Shown: piece after piece, positions 56,393-64,000 of the stretch
How positions within the stretch are numbered: position 1 is the stretch's first letter
How the letters are laid out: every line of letters starts with the position of its first letter
Assembly: GCF_035917995.1 (NCBI RefSeq)
Contig: NZ_CP109131.1
Span: forward strand, 1,116,001 to 1,180,000
Length of the DNA stretch: 64,000 nucleotides
Direction: 5' to 3'
Source: Streptosporangium sp. NBC_01755
GTDB lineage: Bacteria; Actinomycetota; Actinomycetes; Streptosporangiales; Streptosporangiaceae
The notes under the pieces: model-generated
Seen by the model: the letters and a program-made list of their open reading frames with translations, nothing else
Databases searched by the model: none
Told to the model about the DNA's origin: nothing
Position numbers and translations under genes: made by a program

Positions 56393-59300
56393 CTAACCGC
56401 GGCAAACGTTGCGATAGGGCAGGTCGCCGAGGTAGGTGCGCCACTCCTCGCGCGAGAGGGTGCGGCCCGCGCGCTCGCAGACCGCCCGCGCCACCGCCTC
56501 CGGCTCGACCGGATACTCGTCCAGGGTGCCTGCCGAGTCGACGACGACCAGCCTGGCCCCGTCGGGACTGAACGCCAGCGACTGGAGATCGCCGGTCTGC
56601 GCGACGATCGGCTGGCCGAGGCGGCGCCCGGTCGCGACGTCCCACAACCCCACCGACCGTTCGTTCACCGCCGCGGCGATGACATCGCCGCGGGGCGAGT
56701 ACGTCAGGGCGGCCCCCGCGCCCCGCTCGCTCCGGATCAGGGTGCCCACCCGGTCCCTGCCCCGGGTCTCGAACACCGAGATCCGCCCGACCTGATCGGC
56801 GATGGCGAAGCGGGCTCCGTCCTCGCCGAAGGCCAGCGCGATCGTCGGGATGCCGACGCCGGGCGAGCCGTAGGTGTCGCCGAACGGTTCGCCGGTCTTC
56901 GCGTCCAGCAACCGGTGGTCGCCGCCCGCGACCGCGAGCGCCCTGCCGTCCGGGGTGAACACCAGCCCATCGACCAGCTCCTGCGCCCGCGACCAGCGGA
57001 GTCGGCCGCTGGGCACGTCCCAGACGTGGATCTCCCCGCCGGGCGCCTCGTCGGAGTCGTAGTAGAGGGTGTAGGAGGCCACCGCGGTGCCGTCGGCGCT
57101 GATGGCCACGGCGGGCACCTGGCCCGCGCGGGCGGTGGCGACGGCGGCGATCCGCTTGGAGGTGGCCGTGTCCCAGACGGTCAGCCGGGAACCGTCCCCT
57201 CCGGTGTTGGCCACCAGCCGCCCGCCATCGGCGCTGAAGGCCATCTCGAAGAAGCCGTCGGCGCCCTCGGGCCCGACCTCCAGCGAGCCCACGCGGGCGC
57301 GCCGCCGGACGTCCCGGATCACGACCTCGCTCGCCCTGTCGTCCCTGGAGGCGAGGAGCCTCCCGTCGGGACTGAGGGCCGCCCAGCCGGTCCCGGGCCC
57401 CTTCAGCGTGACGGGCCTGGTCAGCGCGGAGACGTCGAGGCTCGTCACCGAGTCCTCCGTGAGGTAGCGCAGGGTGCGCCCGTCCGGGTCGAAGGCCACG
57501 ACGGGCTGGTACGCGTCGATCTTCTGGGTGAGCAGCAGCCGGCCGTCCTGGACCCGCCAGACCCGCAGGGCCGTATCGAGCGCCGAGGCCAGGAAGCGCC
57601 CGTCGGAGCTGAAGACGAGGCCGCCGGTGGCACCCTCCTCGAAGAAACGATCCAGGTCGGCCCCGGTGGACGCGTCGCGCAACTCGATCCGCCTGCCTCT
57701 GGCCACGGCGACGGTCACGCCGTCGGGGCTGTAGGCCACGCGCGGCCCGCAGCCGTTACAGCGGCTGCCCAGCGGGATCCTGCGCAGGTCCTCCAGGGTG
57801 AAGGCCGCCACCTCCCCGTCGAGGTCGCCGGTCGCGAACCCGCGCCCGTCCGCCGAGATGTCGAAGCCGCTGGTGGCCACGGGCGGCGACAGCTCCTTAC
57901 CGGTCACGACGTTCCAGAGAGAGAGGCCCTGCCCTTGAGTGACCACGAGCCAGTCGTCGGACTGCCCGAAGAACACCCCGGTGTCACCGCCCGCGGTCCG
58001 CCCCTGGACGGCGATGGAGAACCCCGTCGGCCTGCCGGTCCGCACGTTCCAGACCTTCAGCCTCAGGCCGCTGATCACGGCCAGCAGCCCGCCGCCCGGG
58101 CTCAGCGCGATGCCGCGCAGGTCGTCGCCGAGGCCGGTGAAACCGCCGGTGCGCCTTCCGGTCCGCACGTCCCAGAAGCGCGCCTCGCCGTCGCTCACGC
58201 TGACGAGCGTGCGCCCGTCGGCGCTCAGCGCCCTGAGGGTCTGGATTCCCGCGGCCGGGTCGTGGAAGGCTGCCGTCTCCCGCTGGGCCAGCGAACCGGC
58301 CAGGCTCGCCCTGGCCTCGGTCACCGGCGCCAGCCGCCAGGCGGCCACGCTGAGCAGCATGGCCCTGACCGGCTCGGCGATCCGCAGCGCGTCGGCCGTC
58401 GCGGCGAGCCGGGCGGCCGTCGCCTGGTCACGCTGGGAGGCGATGACGTCGCTGCGCGCGTCGGCCACCCTGCTCTGCTGCACGGCGAGCACCCCGGCGA
58501 CCAGCGCGACGACCAGTAGCACGGCCAGCGTGCCGGACAGCACCCGGCCCCGGCGGGCGCGGCGCCGGGTGAGGGCGGCACCCGCCTCCAGGAAGTCCCG
58601 CTCGACCGGGCTGAGCGTGATGTTGCGGCGCCCCGTGGCCGCCCACCGCATGGCGTTCTCCAGGCTGCTGCCCTGGAACAGGTCTCCGTCCCGGTGCCCC
58701 TGGGCCTCCCAGCGCCGCGCCGCGGTCAGGATGCCGCGGTGCACGGCCAGGCCGTCCCGATTGGCCTGGACCCACATCCGCAGCCTCGGCCAGGCCTGCG
58801 GCAGTGCGGGCCGCGACAGCCAGACCTCCTGCTCGTCGTGGGCGATCAGGTACGAGAACACCTCCACCAGGCGCCGGATCGCTGTCACCTCACCCTCCTC
58901 GCGCCCGTCGAGGAGCTCGGCCCACCGCGCCTGCCGTACGACCAGCTGGTCGTCGTCGGTCACGGTGACCAGCCGCAGGAAGATCTCGGGGGCGAGTTCC
59001 CGCTCGGCGGGGCCGAGCGCGACGTAGGCGTCCTCGGCGAGGGTGCCGAGCGCGGGGTCGGCGGAGGCCGCGCGGATCTGGGCCCCGGCGTCGCTGCCCG
59101 CCGCCAGCAGCCTCGGTGTGTCGATGGCACCGTCCCCGCTGACCAGGGCGAGCAGCAGGTCCCTCGCCGTGGGCCTGGAGGCGGGATCCTTGGCGAGCGA
59201 GGCGGCGACGAACGGCCGCAGGTGCTCGGGGAGCATGTCCAGCTGAGGCTGTACCGACAGCACGCGGTGCATGATCCCGCCCAGGCTCTCCGCCCGGAAC

Positions 59301-59932
59301 GGGTCGGCACCCGTCGCGGCGAAGACCATGATCCCGCCCCAGGCGAAGACGTCGACGGCGGCGCTCGCGCGCCGGCCCATGAAGATCTCGGGGGCCATGT
59401 AGGTCGGAGTGCCCGCCACCATGCCGGTCGCGGTCAGTGACATGTCATCCGTGCGGGCGATGCCGAAGTCGATCACGCGGGGGCCGTCCGGGCCCAGCAG
59501 GACGTTGTCGGGTTTGAGGTCGCGGTGGATGACCCCGGCCTCGTGGACGGCGGTCAGCGCGGTGGCGATCGCCGTCGCGAGACGGTGCAGGTCGCCTCCG
59601 GTGAAGCGGCGCCCCTCGGCGACGGCCCTGCGCAGGCTGGGGCCCTCGACGTACTCGCTGACGATGTACGGCCTGGGCCCGGCCAGATCGGCGTCCAGCA
59701 CCCCCGCCGTACAGAACGAGGCCACCCGGCGCGCCGCGGCGGCCTCACGACCGAACCGCTCACGCAGCTCCGGATCGCTCCCGGCGTCACCGTGCAACAC
59801 CTTCACCGCGACACGCCTGCCGGCGGCGTCGTACGCCTCGTAGACCACACCCTGACCACCCGCGCCCAACCGCCCGGCCAGCCAGTAACCGCCCAACCGC
59901 TGCGGATCACCGTCGATAAGTGTCGTGCTCAA
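56393..59932 (-). CDS. Transmembrane Ser/Thr protein kinase with C-terminal WD40 beta-propeller
   Basis: The 1179-residue protein has an intact Hanks-type kinase: glycine loop GAGGQG (~24-29), Lys44 in VAVKVL, HRDLKPDN (Asp138), DFG (Asp155) and PTYMAPE (~176-182). A juxtamembrane region and one membrane helix (~VLSGTLAVLLVVALVAGVLA) follow. WD40-like blades with repeated LSPDGR/WDV then run to the C-terminus (DLPYRNVCRG). The large propeller is probably the sensor or docking module. The gene starts with TTG (GGAG 6 bases upstream). It is followed by the pseudokinase, and a third, deleted copy lies at 6.1 kb. Targets are unknown. Confidence 0.9.
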   Translation of the reverse strand: MSTTLIDGDPQRLGGYWLAGRLGAGGQGVVYEAYDAAGRRVAVKVLHGDAGSDPELRERFGREAAAARRVASFCTAGVLDADLAGPRPYIVSEYVEGPSLRRAVAEGRRFTGGDLHRLATAIATALTAVHEAGVIHRDLKPDNVLLGPDGPRVIDFGIARTDDMSLTATGMVAGTPTYMAPEIFMGRRASAAVDVFAWGGIMVFAATGADPFRAESLGGIMHRVLSVQPQLDMLPEHLRPFVAASLAKDPASRPTARDLLLALVSGDGAIDTPRLLAAGSDAGAQIRAASADPALGTLAEDAYVALGPAERELAPEIFLRLVTVTDDDQLVVRQARWAELLDGREEGEVTAIRRLVEVFSYLIAHDEQEVWLSRPALPQAWPRLRMWVQANRDGLAVHRGILTAARRWEAQGHRDGDLFQGSSLENAMRWAATGRRNITLSPVERDFLEAGAALTRRRARRGRVLSGTLAVLLVVALVAGVLAVQQSRVADARSDVIASQRDQATAARLAATADALRIAEPVRAMLLSVAAWRLAPVTEARASLAGSLAQRETAAFHDPAAGIQTLRALSADGRTLVSVSDGEARFWDVRTGRRTGGFTGLGDDLRGIALSPGGGLLAVISGLRLKVWNVRTGRPTGFSIAVQGRTAGGDTGVFFGQSDDWLVVTQGQGLSLWNVVTGKELSPPVATSGFDISADGRGFATGDLDGEVAAFTLEDLRRIPLGSRCNGCGPRVAYSPDGVTVAVARGRRIELRDASTGADLDRFFEEGATGGLVFSSDGRFLASALDTALRVWRVQDGRLLLTQKIDAYQPVVAFDPDGRTLRYLTEDSVTSLDVSALTRPVTLKGPGTGWAALSPDGRLLASRDDRASEVVIRDVRRRARVGSLEVGPEGADGFFEMAFSADGGRLVANTGGDGSRLTVWDTATSKRIAAVATARAGQVPAVAISADGTAVASYTLYYDSDEAPGGEIHVWDVPSGRLRWSRAQELVDGLVFTPDGRALAVAGGDHRLLDAKTGEPFGDTYGSPGVGIPTIALAFGEDGARFAIADQVGRISVFETRGRDRVGTLIRSERGAGAALTYSPRGDVIAAAVNERSVGLWDVATGRRLGQPIVAQTGDLQSLAFSPDGARLVVVDSAGTLDEYPVEPEAVARAVCERAGRTLSREEWRTYLGDLPYRNVCRG
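59631..59912. repeat. N-lobe segment nearly identical to 56049-56330 (copy 2)
   Basis: Partner of the segment at 56049-56330; see that entry. The two stretches share about 98% of positions by direct reading. Confidence 0.85.
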
Positions 59933-60712
59933 CTCACACTCCGTTCAACGGCAGATTGGACGCCCTGGAGGATGACGAAGTTCGCGGAGTGCCGGATATT
60001 CTGCACACGTCTCGTCCTCCTTGCGTGAACGGTGACGAAACTCTCGCGGACGACATGGCCCGTGGCCCGCTGGGCGGCGTCGACGAGGCCGGGAACACCG
60101 ACCAGGATGCCTGCCTCCGGCTGGGCGGGGTGACCGTTCGGAGATCGGGGACGTCACGGGCCGGCCGGTCGCCACAGTATCCGGGCCGGCACCGGGCATG
60201 CCGCGTCCGGCGCGCCTACACCGCGAAAAACACGTCGTGTCGTGGCGGCCGGGAGCGGGCCGCCGCGGCCGGCCCGAGGTGCCGGCGACGCGAGTCGTGA
60301 CGATCTCGGCGATCAACGTCCGAACCCGCACCACCCACACCGTACGCATGACCTCCGAACCCGCACCGCCATCACCGTACGCATGACCTCCGAACCCGCA
60401 CCACCCAACACCGTACGCATGACCTCCGAACCCGCACCGCCATCACCGTACGCATGACCTCCGAAGCCCTCCGTAGCCAAACCGGTTGATCCACAGGGCG
60501 GGGGCGGGCTAGGTTGGCTTGCACGGACTTTCGCGCGTGCCGGGCCCGCAAGCCTCGGGCACGCCGGTGTCAGGTGACGCATAGCACGGCGAGCCCAAGG
60601 AGGGGAGGAAGATCATTCGACGCATCAGGATCATCCGGCGGCGGAGCACAAACCGTCCCGCCCGCGCCTTTGGCCTGGATCTGAGATCTCCCTCAGGTCG
60701 CCCACTCCCCTA
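59933..60712. other. Large non-coding region upstream of the kinase gene
   Basis: These 780 bp hold no convincing gene: frames on both strands lack ribosome sites and family features, and their apparent proteins consist mostly of repeat-derived residues. A 35-bp tandem array lies at 60318-60470. The segment should hold the kinase promoter, which was not pinpointed. Confidence 0.55.
60318..60470. repeat. Tandem array of ~35-bp units
   Basis: Units CGTACGCATGACCTCCGAACCCGCACC(G/A)CC... begin at 60341, 60376, 60412 and 60447 (lengths 35, 36 and 35), with a partial unit before them at 60318. The variants alternate between CCATCAC and CACCCAACAC ends. On the minus strand each unit reads GGAGGTCATGCGTACGG, a ribosome-site-like GGAGGT beside ATG, though no long frame results. 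Confidence 0.85.
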
Positions 60713-60741
60713 TTGACCCGGTCTTTACGGCAGTCTTATGC
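60713..60741 (+). promoter_or_regulatory. Vegetative-type promoter for the 57-codon gene
   Basis: TTGACC (-35, 60713-60718), a 17-bp spacer and TTATGC (-10, 60736-60741) fit the sigma-HrdB consensus pattern. The start codon of the downstream gene is ~50 bp further on, leaving a leader of about 44 bases. Confidence 0.6.
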
Positions 60742-60791
60742 GGCGATCTGTAGATATTTCATATAACGGAACCATCACGCCGGGGGGCTCA

Positions 60792-60965
60792 ATGAAGAGA
60801 CTTGTGGTCGTGCCACCATATGTCGCACGGCTCAAGATCAGGGATATCCGTTCCGCGACACGCCGTGGAGTGACCGGCGACGCCAAGGTCGTCGACCTCA
60901 ACGCCTACACCGGCCGCAACGTTCTGCGCTTTCCACAGACGAGCGGCCCCACCTCCGCCGCCTGA
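60792..60965 (+). CDS. 57-residue basic peptide of unknown function
   Basis: The peptide MKRLVVVPPYVARLKIRDIR... continues SATRRGVTGDAKVVDLNAYT and ends RFPQTSGPTSAA. A GGGGGG stretch sits about 4 bases before the ATG, a good promoter lies ~50 bp upstream and a perfect terminator follows 11 bp after the stop. These three signals make it a real transcription unit. An ATG at 60738 in the same frame overlaps the -10 box and is rejected. The arginine-rich N-half and polar C-half match no family I recognise. It could be a regulatory, antimicrobial or modified peptide; there is no nearby modification enzyme. Confidence 0.65.
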   Translation: MKRLVVVPPYVARLKIRDIRSATRRGVTGDAKVVDLNAYTGRNVLRFPQTSGPTSAA

Positions 60966-60975
60966 CCTCCATCGC

Positions 60976-61001
60976 GAAAGACCCGCCCGGGCGGGTCTTT
61001 C
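60976..61001. terminator. 26-bp perfect palindromic terminator
   Basis: GAAAGACCCGCCC and GGGCGGGTCTTTC are fully complementary, forming a 13-bp inverted repeat with TTT in the right arm. It follows the 57-codon gene by 11 bp. The symmetry lets it act in both directions. Confidence 0.88.
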
Positions 61002-61150
61002 TCCGTTTCCGGCCCCTTCCCACGCCCCGGCGCCGACCGCCGCCACGTCCACGGCCCGGTCGCCGGTGGTCTCGGGCCTACTCGCCGCCGGAGGCCTTCC
61101 AGGTGAGGAACAGCAGGATCACCGGGGTCGGCACGCATCGGAAAACGCCA

Positions 61151-61182
61151 AAAGGGGGCCGGACTCAACTCCGACCCCCTTT
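61151..61182. terminator. Terminator-like hairpin beyond the zinc-ribbon gene
   Basis: AAAGGGGG-C-CGGA pairs with TCCG-A-CCCCCTTT (12 bp with one mismatch) around a short loop. The A-stretch and T-stretch flanks give it terminator character in both directions. It lies 75-106 bp downstream of the minus-strand recombinase-like gene. Confidence 0.7.
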
Positions 61183-61256
61183 GCTACCGGGCACTATGCA
61201 GATTTGGCTTCCGTGTCCAACGCTGCTTTTCTGCCTGGAATACTGGGGACGTGCAC

Positions 61257-63575
61257 TTATTCAGAGGGTGCGGTATTCGTCGTGTCCTGGTCGCGGGCGG
61301 CAAGGTAGTCGGTCCAGTCGCGTCTGGCGATGTTGGCCCATCGAACTGCGGTGTTGATGTGGAGGCCGAGGAGATCGGCCAGAATCGGGGGCGGAACATC
61401 CTCCAGGAGCGCGATGAGGGCCGCGTTGCGGGCCGGCCGAGCGTCGATCCCGTGGTCGAGGAGCTTGCGGCTGAACCCAGACGGGGCGGCTGGGCGCCCT
61501 GGTAGCAGGCCGGGGAAGAGCCAACGCTGCCCGGGGCCGTCGGTCTTGATCCTGGCTTGTCGGCTCTGGCCTTCAGCGAGTTGGCTCAACAGCCTGGCCA
61601 GCTTGGGCGGGATCAGCAACGCAGGTGAGCCGACGTTGAGGTGCATCTGACCGTCATGCTCGTGCAGGTGCCCGGTGTGGATATGCCGGATGCGTGAGGT
61701 CGGAAGCCCGAAAAGCAGCACCAAAGCGCCGGCGGCCCGGACGTCCAGCGGCAGTGTGGCGTCGTTCAGCAAGAGGCTGAGCTGGTGCCAGCGCTCATCC
61801 TCGTCCAAGATCCGCGTTGGATCCTGGCGAGGGATGGACGGGATGGTCATCTCCGGCAGGAGGTCGCGTTTGGCGGCCCAGCTTAGGAAGTAGCGGATGG
61901 AGTAGTTGCGCGTGCTGCCGTCCGCGAGCCACTGGTTGAGGCGGTCTTGGGTGAGGTCCCCGAGCGCGAGTCGGTGCTCGTCGAGCCAGGTCAGCAGTTC
62001 CAGGGCGACGCGGACCCGGGTGCGGACGTAGGTGCCCGCCATGGCGGGTCGTCCCCGGTGGGCGGCTCGGCGGCGGGCCCGTTTGAGCAGGAACCAGTGG
62101 ACGAACGGTCGGATCAGGGCGGCGTGCTGGGTAGGCCGGTCGGCCAGGAGTTGATCCAGCCAGGCGGGGATCCGGTCGAGGTCTTCGTGGCGTTCGGGCA
62201 GCACGCCGGTGTGAACCAGAGTCTGCCGGACGTAGTGCTCGTAGCGGCTGGGCGGGAGTTCGTCTAAAAGGTCGTGACTAAGCGGCTTTCCGCTTGCGGC
62301 AAGTTCGCCCAGTAGGTGTGCGTTCGGGCTTCGCCGCAGCCAGCACAGGACACCGCGGGGGTCGTTTGCGGCGGCCAGCGCGTCCTGCAGCGGACGGAGT
62401 TGGCAGGAGACCTGGCCATCGGGTCCAGCGAGGTGTTCTTCGAGGCGGAGCAAGAGCACGCAGCGGGGGCAGCGGCCATCAGCGTAGAGGCGTCCGCCCT
62501 TGCCGCAGGCCAGGCAGGTGTAGATGCCGGGCATGCCGGCGCATGGGCCGCAGATGTTGTGACCGCTGTCGTCCCTTGCGATCAGAGGTTGCTGCTCGTG
62601 GCAGAGGTGGCACTCATCGGAGTGGTCGAGGATGCGGACATAGCAGGCGCCACAGACCGGTCCGCGGGGCCAGTGGGCGTGCACGGGGCGAACCTGGCTG
62701 CAAGCAGAGCACACACTGGTGGGCCGGGGCCGACAGGTGCGGCAGACGAGCCGCCCTTGAGAGTTCTTGGTGCAGGGGCGGACCTGCCCACAAGTTGAGC
62801 ACGGGGTTGCGGCCGGGGTCGCGCAGTTCCAGCAGAGGTCAGGGCTGTTGGTAGTGGCTCGGCGGACAATCTGCTGGTGCCTGCCGCAGTTCCCGCAGGT
62901 CCGGCGAGGCTGGGCAAGGTGGCGGTAGCAGGTCGGGCAGAGCGCCCCGGCCGAGCCGAGGGAATGGGCGCGGCCGACGCGACCGCAGGCGGTGCAGGTA
63001 TGCGCGGGCGGAGTCCAGCAGGCTTCACAGAGCGGCTTGCCATCCGAGCGCCGGGTGGCGGGCATCCGCGAACGTCCGCAGCCCGCGCAGTCCTCGGTGA
63101 CCTGCGGATCCTTGCGGTAGCAGGAATAGCAGATGCCACCTTCGTCGCGCCGAGCGGAAATCCTGGCGGTGCGACCGCAGCGCCCGCACGGCTTCTTGTT
63201 CAGGGAGCTTCGTGCGGCGCATGCCTGGCAGATCCGGCCGCCCGGGCCGCTGCGGGGCAGCGTGATGCCGGTGCGTCGACATTCCGAGCAACCGGGCGAG
63301 GTGACACCGGTGTGTCCGGCGGCGAGCAGGGCCTGCGCGAGGCGCACGATCACGGCCGGGCAACGTGGATCGCCGGAGGTGAGCGCGTCCGGATGCGCGG
63401 CCAAGTGCTCGTCGAGCTCCCGCTGGGCGACGCCGCGTTCGGCCCGCGCCTGCAGCAGTGCGTCCGACGCGGCCTCCGCGTCCAGGTCAGGCAGGCGGGT
63501 GGTGAGCGCATTGATGATCCGGACGCGTCGTTCGTGGCGTTCTGCGACTCTGCGCTCGTCGCGGGTGCGGCTCAC
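61257..63575 (-). CDS. Nine-zinc-ribbon protein with degenerate tyrosine-recombinase domain
   Basis: The 772-residue protein has an Arg-rich helical N-terminus, then nine CxxC-(~14-18)-CxxC zinc ribbons at residues ~96-372 (e.g. CGRCGRTARI...CYSC, CAGCGRSRMPA...CEAC). A core-binding domain follows (TYVRTRVRVALELLTWLDEH, STRNYSIRYFLSWAAKRDLL). The C-terminus is a recombinase fold (AGALVLLFGLPTSRIRHI, RPARNAALIALL, DLLGLHINTAVRWA). HxxR reads RPAR, the next His is Leu, and the catalytic Tyr is Trp (~746). It should bind DNA but not cut it. Start GTG overlaps the XRE stop (GTGA). Confidence 0.8.
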   Translation of the reverse strand: MSRTRDERRVAERHERRVRIINALTTRLPDLDAEAASDALLQARAERGVAQRELDEHLAAHPDALTSGDPRCPAVIVRLAQALLAAGHTGVTSPGCSECRRTGITLPRSGPGGRICQACAARSSLNKKPCGRCGRTARISARRDEGGICYSCYRKDPQVTEDCAGCGRSRMPATRRSDGKPLCEACWTPPAHTCTACGRVGRAHSLGSAGALCPTCYRHLAQPRRTCGNCGRHQQIVRRATTNSPDLCWNCATPAATPCSTCGQVRPCTKNSQGRLVCRTCRPRPTSVCSACSQVRPVHAHWPRGPVCGACYVRILDHSDECHLCHEQQPLIARDDSGHNICGPCAGMPGIYTCLACGKGGRLYADGRCPRCVLLLRLEEHLAGPDGQVSCQLRPLQDALAAANDPRGVLCWLRRSPNAHLLGELAASGKPLSHDLLDELPPSRYEHYVRQTLVHTGVLPERHEDLDRIPAWLDQLLADRPTQHAALIRPFVHWFLLKRARRRAAHRGRPAMAGTYVRTRVRVALELLTWLDEHRLALGDLTQDRLNQWLADGSTRNYSIRYFLSWAAKRDLLPEMTIPSIPRQDPTRILDEDERWHQLSLLLNDATLPLDVRAAGALVLLFGLPTSRIRHIHTGHLHEHDGQMHLNVGSPALLIPPKLARLLSQLAEGQSRQARIKTDGPGQRWLFPGLLPGRPAAPSGFSRKLLDHGIDARPARNAALIALLEDVPPPILADLLGLHINTAVRWANIARRDWTDYLAARDQDTTNTAPSE

Positions 63576-63892
63576 TGGCCCGGTCGACGGATCGTGGTCC
63601 GCCGAACCTGCGGCGCAGGACGGTCCGTGTCTCCGACAGCCTTGCTGACCTGGGCATTGACCGTCTCGACTTCGATCAAGTCGTTCGGGGTGCATTGAAG
63701 GATGTCGCAGAGCGCAGCGAGGGTGTCCATCGACAGCCGCTGCGGGGGCTGGGTGACCAACCGGAAGACCTGCTCGCGGGAGAGATGGACGCCTCGTTCG
63801 GCGAGTAGCGGGACCATGTCCGTCGTCTGGAACATGTCGCGGTCGGCCATGAGCTTGCGCAGGTTCCAGGTGATCCCCATTTTCTTGATCAT
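63572..63892 (-). CDS. XRE-family helix-turn-helix regulator
   Basis: The 106-residue protein has a Cro/C1-type HTH (MFQTTDMVPLLAERGVHLSR, EQVFRLVTQPPQRLSM, DTLAALCDILQCTPNDLIEV) and a polar tail. The ATG overlaps the integrase stop (ATGA), GGGAG lies 5 bases upstream, and its own stop overlaps the next start (GTGA). The three genes are therefore translationally coupled. It probably controls the element or assists recombination, like the small third proteins of some recombinase trios. Confidence 0.85.
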   Translation of the reverse strand: MIKKMGITWNLRKLMADRDMFQTTDMVPLLAERGVHLSREQVFRLVTQPPQRLSMDTLAALCDILQCTPNDLIEVETVNAQVSKAVGDTDRPAPQVRRTTIRRPGQ

Positions 63893-63999
63893 TGACTCTC
63901 CCAGAGGTCAGGGTGGCGGTCCTTCAGGGCGCGCTGGATCACCCGGTTGCGGTACTCGTCGGACACACCGGTGTAGATCGCGGTCGTGCTGGCGTAGCT
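63889..63999 (-). CDS. Tyrosine recombinase/integrase, C-terminal end (continues past window)
   Basis: The last 36 codons are visible: SYASTTAIYTGVSDEYRN then RVIQRALKDRHPDLWESQ. STTxIYTGVSDEYR is the C-terminal catalytic region of tyrosine recombinases, with the probable nucleophile Tyr at 63973-63975. The rest lies outside the window. It overlaps the XRE gene by ATGA and forms the first gene of the trio. Confidence 0.85.
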   Translation of the reverse strand, partial: SYASTTAIYTGVSDEYRNRVIQRALKDRHPDLWESQ

Positions 64000-64000
64000 G

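Noticed and set aside
54737..58519. A 1260-codon plus-strand frame
   Set aside because: It lies antisense to the kinase and WD40 genes, is rich in Arg/Gly/Asp with no motif, and has no ribosome site.

Overview
The window is chromosomal DNA from a high-GC, mycelial-type actinobacterium, most likely a member of the Streptosporangiales (Streptosporangium, Nonomuraea and relatives). The evidence is the strongly GC-biased codon use, frequent GTG and TTG starts, the regulator-fabD-fabH-acpP-fabF fatty-acid cluster, and the hrdB / DUF7455 / topoisomerase IV neighbourhood. The genus is inferred from gene content only.

Layout. 1-6.1 kb: the end of a FasR-like PucR regulator, then fabD-fabH-acpP-fabF and an accD-type carboxyltransferase, closed by a strong terminator. 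6.1-8.7 kb: a kinase/WD40 protein that has lost its kinase C-lobe, and a DUF3145 gene. 8.8-13.5 kb: a compact operon of subtilase, sigma-70 factor, small beta-sandwich-like protein and TPR-CHAT (caspase-like) protein; this is a candidate regulated-proteolysis or conflict system. 13.5-22.6 kb: an NPP-type phosphatase with DUF5998, a secreted protein, a GNAT/acyl-CoA-ligase-like protein, a PfkB kinase, a RecQ helicase with a PRTase-like tail, a small inverted-repeat element at the recQ 3' end, and a scar joining a tauD fragment to a sulP remnant. 22.8-36.4 kb: housekeeping genes, namely parC, beta-carbonic anhydrase, parE, DUF7455, yaaA, hrdB and a PAS-PAS-GAF-PP2C phosphatase, interspersed with small conserved or damaged genes. 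36.9-41.2 kb: a small helical protein, a conserved 524-residue protein and pxpABC (5-oxoprolinase). 41.4-47.3 kb: a peptide-type ABC transporter operon with its two ATPases fused. 47.4-55.0 kb: a membrane-anchored tandem AAA+ protein, a TPR protein, an MFS exporter, a DoxX-like protein, sthA and a small Zn-binding protein. 55.1-61.0 kb: a pseudokinase and an intact Ser/Thr kinase-WD40 receptor, a 35-bp tandem repeat, and a 57-codon gene with its own promoter and terminator. 61.2-64 kb: the edge of a mobile-element module of tyrosine integrase, XRE regulator and a nine-zinc-ribbon protein carrying a degenerate recombinase domain.

The fab genes, accD and acpP together supply and extend malonyl-ACP. 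hrdB, parC and parE are core transcription and topology functions. Three related kinase genes (6.1, 55.1 and 56.4 kb) show three stages of a paralogue family: internally deleted, catalytically degenerate and intact. The most unusual segments are the CHAT operon, the zinc-ribbon/dead-recombinase trio, the kinase family with its 98% identical N-lobe DNA, and the small promoter-gene-terminator unit at 60.7-61.0 kb.
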